From NCBI GenBank assembly GCA_937890045.1, contig CALBXV010000065.1, forward strand, positions 1 to 5,716: a stretch of DNA of 5,716 bases, in the 5' to 3' direction. Origin of the DNA: an uncultured archaeon (lineage in GTDB: Archaea; Thermoproteota; Nitrososphaeria; Nitrososphaerales; CALBXV01). Below are positions 1 to 5,636 of this stretch, piece by piece; positions within the stretch are counted from its first letter, which is position 1; the number at the start of each line of letters is the position of its first letter. The notes under the pieces are model-generated. The model was not told the DNA's origin. It worked only from the letters and a program-made list of their open reading frames with translations, and did not search any database. Both the position numbers and the translations under genes were made by a program.

Positions 1-955
1 TAGTAGAATATAAGTAAGAGGTTCCCTTTACTCTAAAAGTTTTATGAAAAGAATCATGCTCAATTGATTTTGATGCTAACATTCCTTGTCGAATAGCAGC
101 ATAAGTATCACCTATTCTTAAAAATTTATGATCTAGTGCACTTTGCATTTCGGCGTAGTATGTACCAGACATTTTACCTAATGGAACAGTCCAATTCATT
201 TGATGGTCAGCTGAATCTGGTCTATCAACGCCGCCAGTTATTTTCTCACTCTGGACGTGCATAGTCTTAAATCTATAGCCCTTGGAGGTCTCATAGAAAT
301 TAAAATTAGGTTGGCCTTTTGTTTTAAACGAATTGCTCTTTGCCAACTTTTTAATATAGTTTATAGCATCAAAGGGGTGCATATTTGGAATAACTACTCT
401 ATGGGTGTCCATAGTTTCTTCTAACCAAATATTCTTTCGTACCTTCAATATTTTTGTTAAAATATCTTTAATGATGTTTGAATATGTATCGGTATAGGAT
501 TTAGATATTCGTATTCTATCATTATTTAATAAATCCGTAGAACAAAAATGAAGTCTATACTGTATACTGCTAGCACTCTTTGCCCCCGTGCCAGGATCAA
601 CTCCGCGCAAATTTTCAATCTTATGTATATGTAATGGGTGTTTAGAAAAATCTACTGGCAAGTCAGAGCCCAAAGTTCTAAACTTTAAATATAAAAGTTC
701 TTGACCTGTTATAGTATGTTTTCCTAAAAACCCACTTGGCAAATTATCAGTATCCGATAATTCTATCCAACCAGTGATGCCTATCTTATCTATATCTTCA
801 AAAATATAAATTTTTTGTAGATATTGTGTAATCTTATGGTCTTGTCCCCCATAATCTATTCTAGCTTCTTCTACCTGGTAAGAACCGGGTGAATTGCCTT
901 TTACTTCTGCACATTTATACACCAAATCTTTCCAAACTTTTAACCAAGCAGCCAT
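1..955 (-). CDS. Baseplate central hub protein, gp27-like (partial, C-terminus beyond the window)
   Basis: The frame is open from ATG at 955 to the left edge, giving 318 residues without a stop. The full T4 gp27 is about 390 residues, so perhaps a fifth is missing. The start is well supported: it shares one base with the gp53-like stop (TAATG) and has AAAAAGGA about 12 bases upstream. The predicted pattern is beta-rich with three hub-like landmarks. These are a strand pair near residues 48-66 (IYIFEDIDKIGITGWIEL), a helix near 158-171 after a beta strand (TYSNIIKDILTKIL), and a segment at 189-231 with IPNMHPFDAINYIKKLAKS then FNFYETSKGYRFKTM. That last layout (Pro-rich turn, helix, short gap, F-x-F/W strand, Gly-Tyr/Phe strand) is what I associate with gp27 and VgrG/gpD-type hubs. 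In T4 the gp27 trimer forms the ring beneath the tail tube and carries the gp5 spike. Third gene of a coupled operon with a tube cap and a wedge protein, which supports a hub role. The family call rests on pattern and context, not on strong residue identity. Confidence 0.66.
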   Translation of the reverse strand, partial: MAAWLKVWKDLVYKCAEVKGNSPGSYQVEEARIDYGGQDHKITQYLQKIYIFEDIDKIGITGWIELSDTDNLPSGFLGKHTITGQELLYLKFRTLGSDLPVDFSKHPLHIHKIENLRGVDPGTGAKSASSIQYRLHFCSTDLLNNDRIRISKSYTDTYSNIIKDILTKILKVRKNIWLEETMDTHRVVIPNMHPFDAINYIKKLAKSNSFKTKGQPNFNFYETSKGYRFKTMHVQSEKITGGVDRPDSADHQMNWTVPLGKMSGTYYAEMQSALDHKFLRIGDTYAAIRQGMLASKSIEHDSFHKTFRVKGTSYLYST

Positions 956-1467
956 TATCTCTGAATGTCCTTTTTAAATTCATTAACAATTTGTAAAACA
1001 TATTCTGCTTTTAATAGCTTTATTTGTTTCTTAGCATTGTGTAAGTTTGATTCATAATCATAATAAGATATTGCTTCCGCTAAAGGGGTGGTTGATGGTA
1101 CAGTTACCATTTTAGTAGTTATGCCTGATGATTGAGCAATTTCATAATGGTGAGTATCATACGGACTATCATATTTGTCTGCTATATACTTTTCAAAATC
1201 TCTTATAGATAGGGGCCAGTCGTAAAATGGATTTAAAATCTCATTGGTCATTAGAATAATCCAATACAAATTTGGATCACCATAATTTTCATATGCAACC
1301 TTTTCTGGAGTTTCTCCATCCTTTATATCATACTTCTCAAAGATTGCATAACGACTTTTTATAGCATCCCTCATCTTAACTCTCAAAAGAATGTCTTTTA
1401 TCGTTTTATAATTCTTATCACCAGTAGGGTCATAAGCTATTGTTGGGAATGGATCAAAGTATGACAT
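955..1467 (-). CDS. 53: Baseplate wedge subunit gp53
   Basis: A 170-residue protein, somewhat shorter than T4 gp53 (about 196). The hallmark is at residues 59-84, YENYGDPNLYWIILMTNEIL followed by NPFYDW. T4 gp53 has the equivalent NAIYGNPQLYWVLLMCNDNYDPYYGW block as I recall it. The N-terminus also begins with the aromatic-Phe-Asp-Pro opening seen in the family (SYFDPFP, residues 2-8). Residues 45-84 match the LysM-like part of gp53, in which a 'pay for low-copy occupancy' type E-x-A-Y-x-x-Y-G-x-P motif precedes the tryptophan. Residues 138-170 look like a continuous charged helix. In T4, gp53 bridges neighbouring wedges and locks six of them around the hub, acting in virion assembly in the cytoplasm. 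It starts at an ATG that overlaps the upstream gene's TAA by one base, with a weak GGTGGA about 8 bases upstream, and its own TAA overlaps the hub ATG. It is therefore probably translated by coupling from the cap gene. Confidence 0.9.
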   Translation of the reverse strand: MSYFDPFPTIAYDPTGDKNYKTIKDILLRVKMRDAIKSRYAIFEKYDIKDGETPEKVAYENYGDPNLYWIILMTNEILNPFYDWPLSIRDFEKYIADKYDSPYDTHHYEIAQSSGITTKMVTVPSTTPLAEAISYYDYESNLHNAKKQIKLLKAEYVLQIVNEFKKDIQR

Positions 1468-2276
1468 TAGAATCCACCAACCACATCTTCTTTATTCAAT
1501 ATTTCTAGTTCTTTAAAACTTAATGATATATCTACCTGAACTGGCATTTGGCCATCTTTAAATATATTATATTTCTCTCCACCATACGTCACTTCAATAG
1601 TTTCTAAAGCAGATGGTTTAATTCTATGTAATCCAGCATTAGGTTGAAATGTTATATCAAAAACATTAGGCACTTTATATATTCTAGCCAATTTAGATGC
1701 AGGCATCTGTTCTGGTGCTGAATTTTCTTTAAAAAACTTTACTATATTCTCAATCGCGGTGGAGTCATCCTTCGATTCTGGTTTTAAACTAAACGCAAAA
1801 CTATGCGATCTATATCCAGGACCACTATAAGACATAAAGGATTGAGCCAACACCCTGCCAGTGAGTCCACCCGTACCCGCTAGTTTCTTTAAACTCTCTC
1901 CCATAACACCTTCCCAATCTGTAGTACCCACAGCCTGCTTTATCGAATCTCCGGCCCCCCCTCCTGTATCCAAACCGGGTCGTTCACCTGCCTGCAGACC
2001 ATAATGTCCTTGGGATTCTTTGGTCGCACTCATTATTCCTGATAGAAACGATGATAGTCCTCCTTTTATACCACCACCTTCAGACCAACCCTGTTGATAT
2101 GAAGTTTGATGTCCTGCTTGGGGCATAGGTAACCAAACAGTGTTGCCGGTAGGAGTTATGTCTAAATTGCCAATTGCTGCTCCACTCCCTATTTTTAAAG
2201 CCTCAAATCTAACCGCAGGAACCTTTGCGCCGAATTGGCTTTCATAACTTTTTGGAAAAACTAATACTGTACCCAT
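1467..2276 (-). CDS. Baseplate tail-tube cap/initiator, gp48/gp54-like
   Basis: A 269-residue protein, shorter than T4 gp48 (about 364) and gp54 (about 320). Residues 149-269 carry the tube-like domain: YRSHSFAFSLKPESKDDS (155-172), a helix ending in IVKFFKENSAPEQMP (178-192), NVFDITF (204-210), LHRIKPSALETIEVTYG (216-232), and a last strand DISLSFKELEILNKEDV (249-265). The order 'S-F-S-x-L-x-P-K, helix, F-D-I-x-F, V-x-Y-G, L-S-F-x-E-x-E-I-x-x-K-E-D' is characteristic of gp48/gp54 tail-tube junction proteins. I cannot decide between gp48 and gp54. In T4 these two form successive rings joining baseplate hub to tube and contacting the tape measure. Residues 64-145 are rich in Gly and Ser and appear to be a flexible insertion. 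First gene of the cap-wedge-hub unit, with AAGAGAA about 8 bases before the ATG and a late promoter 28 bases upstream. Confidence 0.77.
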   Translation of the reverse strand: MGTVLVFPKSYESQFGAKVPAVRFEALKIGSGAAIGNLDITPTGNTVWLPMPQAGHQTSYQQGWSEGGGIKGGLSSFLSGIMSATKESQGHYGLQAGERPGLDTGGGAGDSIKQAVGTTDWEGVMGESLKKLAGTGGLTGRVLAQSFMSYSGPGYRSHSFAFSLKPESKDDSTAIENIVKFFKENSAPEQMPASKLARIYKVPNVFDITFQPNAGLHRIKPSALETIEVTYGGEKYNIFKDGQMPVQVDISLSFKELEILNKEDVVGGF

Positions 2277-2297
2277 AAAATGTTCTCTTGTGTTTCT

Positions 2298-2305
2298 TAT
2301 AAGTA
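2298..2305 (+). promoter_or_regulatory. Possible divergent late promoter for the gp4-like gene
   Basis: TATAAGTA on the plus strand differs by one base from the late octamer TATAAATA. It lies 6 bases before the gp4-like ATG at 2311, so transcription initiated at normal spacing would begin at or beside the start codon and give a leaderless or nearly leaderless message. It overlaps the minus-strand promoter by two bases (2304-2305), and both contain parts of the palindrome CTTATAAG at 2296-2303. This is a motif call only. Confidence 0.4.
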
Positions 2306-2311
2306 TTTATA
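2304..2311 (-). promoter_or_regulatory. T4-type late promoter for the cap-wedge-hub operon
   Basis: Read on the minus strand, positions 2311 to 2304 spell TATAAATA, an exact match to the T4 late promoter -10 octamer, which is recognised by the gp55 late sigma factor in T4. With the usual spacing the RNA would start near 2298, giving a leader of about 22 bases that contains AAGAGAA before the ATG at 2276. The placement between two divergent genes and the exact match argue for function. In an AT-rich genome the octamer also occurs by chance (one antisense copy lies within the tape measure gene), so the position matters more than the match. Confidence 0.68.
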
Positions 2312-2760
2312 TGAGAAAGAGGCAATACTATAAAGGAAAATTCAATCCAGAACGACCTGAAAAATATAAAGGCAACTCACGGAACATTATCTATCGTTCT
2401 ATGTGGGAAAGGCGTTTTATGGTCTATTGTGATAGGAATGAAAATATATTGGAATGGGGAAGTGAGGAGCATATAATCCCCTATAAGTCACCTCTAGATG
2501 GAAAGGTACATAGATACTTTCCTGATTTCTATGTTAAGGTAAAACAACACAACCATAATACAAAAAAGTATATCATAGAGATTAAACCAGAGAATCAGAT
2601 TCGTCCTCCTAAACGAAACCCCAAACGACAAACAAGGTCATGGCACAACGCAGTGCGTGAATGGGGTAAGAATCAAGCAAAATGGAAATCTGCTAGAAGT
2701 TGGTGCGAAAGGAGAGATATGGAGTTTAAAGTCCTAAACGAACATGACTTAGGACTCTAA
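2311..2760 (+). CDS. 4: Head completion protein gp4-like, PD-(D/E)xK nuclease fold
   Basis: A 149-residue protein matching T4 gp4 (about 150) in length and layout. I chose ATG at 2311 over GTG at 2290. The longer form adds only seven residues (MFLISIY) translated from the promoter region, and T4 gp4 begins at the equivalent point before K-Y-x-G. Landmarks: EKYKGNSRNIIYRSMWERRF (17-36), LEWGSE (47-52), IPY (56-58), PDFYV (71-75) and YIIEIKPENQIRPP (87-100). Glu33, Asp72 and Glu90-x-Lys92 fit the active site of a TnsA-like PD-(D/E)xK endonuclease. Residues 94-135 form a basic, Trp-rich helical tail suited to nucleic acid binding. In T4, gp4 (also called gp50) is needed to make packaged heads competent for tail joining. 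The whole catalytic set is present here. It is the only plus-strand gene in the window and no Shine-Dalgarno sequence precedes it. It ends converging on the tape measure gene with a 4-base overlap. Confidence 0.88.
   Translation: MRKRQYYKGKFNPERPEKYKGNSRNIIYRSMWERRFMVYCDRNENILEWGSEEHIIPYKSPLDGKVHRYFPDFYVKVKQHNHNTKKYIIEIKPENQIRPPKRNPKRQTRSWHNAVREWGKNQAKWKSARSWCERRDMEFKVLNEHDLGL
2730..2756. terminator. Inverted repeat at the convergent gene ends; possible weak bidirectional terminator
   Basis: AGTCCTAA at 2730-2737 and TTAGGACT at 2749-2756 form a perfect 8-bp stem with an 11-base loop. It lies inside the last codons of the gp4-like gene, and for the minus strand it begins directly after the tape measure TAG stop (2759-2757). 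The minus-strand copy is followed by TTTAAA; the plus-strand copy is followed by CTCTAATAAA, so neither side has a strong U-tract. It could reduce read-through between converging transcripts or protect RNA 3' ends. The stem is only 3/8 G-C, so termination would be weak. Confidence 0.38.
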
Positions 2761-5633
2761 TAAACCCCCGCCAGCTGAGTATGTGGGTCTGATACACCAG
2801 CTGCTGTTTCAACTTTAGTATTCGCTACATTACTGGTACTTGGTGCGTTAGTAATCATAACTGTACTACTTCCTCCGCCACCCGCACCGGCTGGAGGTTG
2901 AGATATTATGGATCGTCGCATAGCGTTCATTGCAAAATCTCTACCGGCGTGCATTTGTTCATTAGAAGCAACTACGGAAGGTTGTTTAAATCTAACTAAT
3001 TCAGGTCCTTTTTCTCCAACCATAGCCCATTGGTCTGCCTTTACCATACCACCCATAGCTGCTTTCACGCCCTTTGTGGGATCAAATACTTTAAGTAAAA
3101 TATCCTTTATCCAACCAAAACCCAGTTTCCAATCTTGAGCTTCTAACTTTCTACCTATACCACCAAGTATACCATCAATACTAAACATATCACCTATCTT
3201 ATCAAACATACCACTTAAATCAAAGTCAGGCAATGATCCCAATAAGTCAAATTGTAGTACTCCGGACTTGCCATCAGGATGTATAAAGAATTCTTTTATC
3301 CTTGTAAGTACTGTCCCAATCATTTTTGATAGAGACCATTCTTCACCATCAATTTTACCAGCTTCAGATGCAAAGGTGAATAGTCCTGTTACCCATCCTA
3401 TGGCCGATTTGATAACGGCTTTAACTGTACCGAGAATAGAGAATCCTTCTGGGTCTGTTTTTTCATCAGATGTTGCCCAACTGAATAAACTTTTTACCCA
3501 TCCTATGGCTTTTCCAATAATTTCTTGTACAAGAGTTATTACAGACCATTCTTTACCATCAACTTGTCCTGCTGTAGAAACCCATGTGAATAGACTTATG
3601 ACCCATGCTTTAACTGTTTTAATTACCTCTTTTACTTTTAAAGTTATCCAACTACCGCCTGGTTTATCTGCCCATGTGAATAGACTCAAAGCCCAAGTTT
3701 TAACTAGAGCAATAGCATCATGAACTATTTTCTTTATCCAACTATCTTCAGGACCAACAGGTTCTGTTGCCCATGTAAATAGACTTTTTACCCAACCTAT
3801 TACTTTAAGAACTGCCGCATCTATCATTGTAGATAGTGACCAAGGTTTGCCGTCTACTTGACCCGCTGTTGAAACCCAAGAGAATAGTCCTGTTACCCAA
3901 TCCTTGACTAGGTTGATAGCAGCTTTTATTTTAGTAGTTAACCAGGGATCATCAGGATTATCTTTAGATGACCAAGTGAATAAGCTTGTTGCCCAGGCCT
4001 TAACTTTAGTTACAGCTGCTGAAACTGTTTTTTGTATCCAACTTTCTCCTTCTGGAGCAAGAAGCCATGTAAATAAACTTACAGCCCATTCTTTCACCTT
4101 TAAGAAAGCAGCATCTATCATTGTAGCTAATGACCATTTACCGTCTGCTGTTACACCAGCTGCTCTACCCCATGTAAATAGACCTACAACCCATTCTTTA
4201 ACTAAGGTGAAGGCATTATCTATCATAGTAGACAAAGACCATACTCCGTCTTTAGTTTCTCCTAGTTTTCTACCCCATGTAAATAAATTAATGAACCAAG
4301 TTTTGACTTCAGTAAATACAGCTGATATTGTATCCCATAGTGAAAAAGTGTTGGCCACAGGTTCCCAACCAAAAAGACCTGTTATCCAATTCCATACTTT
4401 AAGATAAGTATTATTGAAAATCCAATCAACCAATGAACCAAAACCCCTAACAAGACCTTTTAAGGTGGCTACTGGATCTTTGAATAAACCTGTGAGCCAA
4501 TCCCATGCTGGCTTCAAAGCATTATTATAAATATAGTCTGCTATATTGCTGATGCCTTTCCATAAGGCATCTAAAATAGCTTTAGGATCAGTAAAGGCTA
4601 GAACTATCCAATCTACTACTGCGCCTATTACATTTGCTATAGGATCCCAATATTTTTTAGCTAATGCTTCCCCATCAACACCAAATAAATTGAGAATCAT
4701 AACTCCCAAATTACGAACAGCATCAAAAACAAAAGTTCCTATATCATCAAAAATACCAAGTAAAGCACCTATTCTCTCATTCCAAGTAGCATCTGGACCA
4801 AAAAGAACTTTTACTTTATCTACAATACCACTTACCATTGTAGTTAAAGAATCCCAATGCTTCTTTAACATATCAAAAAATTCGGGCAATAATGAATCAG
4901 ACACCCATGCACCAAGTTTTTGTGCAATAGGAACTATAATGTCTACCAAGTTTTTAAGAGCAGGTATTAATGTATCTACAACCCACACCTTTAGCTTATC
5001 AAACATTGGACTTTTCATAAAGGCTATAAGAGCAGGGATGGCTAACATAAGAGCACCCTTCTTTAGCATACCAAAAAGACTACCAGCAACTGCTTTACCT
5101 TTCTGTGCTAAGCTCTTACCCATTGCACCTATACCGGAATCCATTTTTTTAAATAGTGTCATCATCCGGCCTTGTCGTCTTTCCTCTTGATTTTGTTCCT
5201 CCTTATCTTTACCAAAAAAGCCAGATATTTTTCCAGCAAGAAATTTCATACCATCCATACTAACAGTACCCATGGCTTTAGCTATAGCCACTGGACTAGA
5301 TTTCATAGATTCTACTTGTGAAGCTATATTGGCATTAATACTCGCAAGAGCTTGACTCTGGGCCTCTTGTTGGCTCATTCCGGTGGCTATTAGATCGGCT
5401 CGCATTGTTCGCACAGCTTCTGCAATGCCTCTTTGACCACCTAAAGAAGATTTAGCAGATTCTCGTAAACTTTTAGCAAAGCTAGTACGAGTAGCGGCCG
5501 CAGTTTTTGCATATCCTTCCTTTATACTAGCAACACTTTTAGTCATACCTGTTATGGAAGAGGACATTGCAGAGCTTAAACGATTAATACTCTGTTCTAT
5601 AGGACCCATATCTATTGCTGGTGCTGTTGCCAT
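2757..5633 (-). CDS. Tail tape measure protein with tryptophan-anchored repeats
   Basis: A 958-residue protein, the longest in the window; T4 gp29 is about 590. Tape measure proteins set tail-tube length during assembly and are ejected ahead of the DNA. Regions: 1-115 helical and Ser/Ala/Met-rich; 140-165 highly charged; 191-207 a hydrophobic helix (KKGALMLAIPALIAFMK) that could enter a membrane; about 270-755 roughly fifteen repeats of 30-39 residues with W-x-x-x-L-F-[T/S]-W; 790-850 amphipathic; 861-882 GGMVKADQWAMVGEKGPELV then RF; 914-925 Gly-rich linker; 926-958 Thr/Asn/Val-rich tail. The Gly-Gly, then V-G-E-x-G-P-E-L block recurs near the C-terminus of many phage tape measures and is the best single family marker. 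The ATG follows AAAAAAGG at 10-base spacing and a TAATAA tandem stop of the upstream gene. Its neighbour across the gp4-like gene is the tube cap that tape measures bind in T4. I do not see clear residue-level similarity to T4 gp29, so I give no gene symbol. Confidence 0.9.
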   Translation of the reverse strand: MATAPAIDMGPIEQSINRLSSAMSSSITGMTKSVASIKEGYAKTAAATRTSFAKSLRESAKSSLGGQRGIAEAVRTMRADLIATGMSQQEAQSQALASINANIASQVESMKSSPVAIAKAMGTVSMDGMKFLAGKISGFFGKDKEEQNQEERRQGRMMTLFKKMDSGIGAMGKSLAQKGKAVAGSLFGMLKKGALMLAIPALIAFMKSPMFDKLKVWVVDTLIPALKNLVDIIVPIAQKLGAWVSDSLLPEFFDMLKKHWDSLTTMVSGIVDKVKVLFGPDATWNERIGALLGIFDDIGTFVFDAVRNLGVMILNLFGVDGEALAKKYWDPIANVIGAVVDWIVLAFTDPKAILDALWKGISNIADYIYNNALKPAWDWLTGLFKDPVATLKGLVRGFGSLVDWIFNNTYLKVWNWITGLFGWEPVANTFSLWDTISAVFTEVKTWFINLFTWGRKLGETKDGVWSLSTMIDNAFTLVKEWVVGLFTWGRAAGVTADGKWSLATMIDAAFLKVKEWAVSLFTWLLAPEGESWIQKTVSAAVTKVKAWATSLFTWSSKDNPDDPWLTTKIKAAINLVKDWVTGLFSWVSTAGQVDGKPWSLSTMIDAAVLKVIGWVKSLFTWATEPVGPEDSWIKKIVHDAIALVKTWALSLFTWADKPGGSWITLKVKEVIKTVKAWVISLFTWVSTAGQVDGKEWSVITLVQEIIGKAIGWVKSLFSWATSDEKTDPEGFSILGTVKAVIKSAIGWVTGLFTFASEAGKIDGEEWSLSKMIGTVLTRIKEFFIHPDGKSGVLQFDLLGSLPDFDLSGMFDKIGDMFSIDGILGGIGRKLEAQDWKLGFGWIKDILLKVFDPTKGVKAAMGGMVKADQWAMVGEKGPELVRFKQPSVVASNEQMHAGRDFAMNAMRRSIISQPPAGAGGGGSSTVMITNAPSTSNVANTKVETAAGVSDPHTQLAGVY
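3372..4814 (-). repeat. Tape measure repeat array (about 15 units, mean near 34 residues)
   Basis: The Phe of the L-F anchor falls at protein residues 278, 317, 347 (A-F here), 384, 421, 451, 486, 521, 552, 584, 619, 652, 682, 717 and 752. Intervals are 39, 30, 37, 37, 30, 35, 35, 31, 32, 35, 33, 30, 35 and 35. From residue 414 on, each anchor has a Trp four residues before the Leu and (except the last, which has Phe) a Trp two after the Phe. Long units carry D-G-x-x-W-S-L-x-T-M-I-D; short ones carry a Pro/Gly/Asp loop then S-W-I or P-W-L. The first three or four units are degenerate. Exact in-register DNA repeats remain, for example 18 bases at 3378-3395 and 3882-3899 (504 apart), 16 bases at 3581-3596 and 3671-3686 (90 apart), and 14 bases at 3391-3404 and 3496-3509 (105 apart). 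Most of the array has diverged at synonymous sites, so the duplications are old. Confidence 0.88.
3588..4175 (-). repeat. Two tandem 98-residue (294-bp) higher-order modules inside the tape measure array
   Basis: Residues 487-584 (4175-3882) and 585-682 (3881-3588) are consecutive modules of one long and two short repeats. Unit lengths are 35+31+32 and 35+33+30, both totalling 98. The identical peptide WVSTAGQVDGK occurs at 586-596 and again at 684-694, where a third module begins. At the DNA level, 16 identical bases lie at 3817-3832 and 4111-4126, which are 294 apart. The module boundary was set by the anchor Phe and is otherwise arbitrary. Confidence 0.72.
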
Positions 5634-5636
5634 TTA

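Noticed and set aside
2290..2310. GTG at 2290 as the start of the gp4-like gene
   Set aside because: The added residues match no gp4 N-terminus, are encoded by the promoter palindrome, and have no ribosome binding site; ATG at 2311 gives the family length.
3268..4407. Long plus-strand open frames opposite the tape measure repeats (also 2908-3138 and 4546-5190)
   Set aside because: They are antisense to a clear gene and have compositions that mirror the repeat codons, with recurring H-V-N-[R/K]-L from reversed L-F-T-W codons. They lack ribosome binding sites and any protein-like domain.
4526..4533. Perfect TATAAATA on the plus strand inside the tape measure gene
   Set aside because: It is antisense, has no real gene downstream, and arises from codons for DYIYNN. 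Treated as a chance match in AT-rich DNA.
3372..4814. CRISPR-like or mobile-element interpretation of the repeated DNA
   Set aside because: Repeat spacing is always a multiple of three, the units are translated and diverge mainly at synonymous sites, and there are no uniform direct repeats or terminal inverted repeats.
5494..5501. GCGGCCGC 8-bp palindrome in AT-rich sequence
   Set aside because: It codes for an Ala-Ala stretch in the helical N-terminus of the tape measure protein, and nothing around it suggests an engineered or recombination site.
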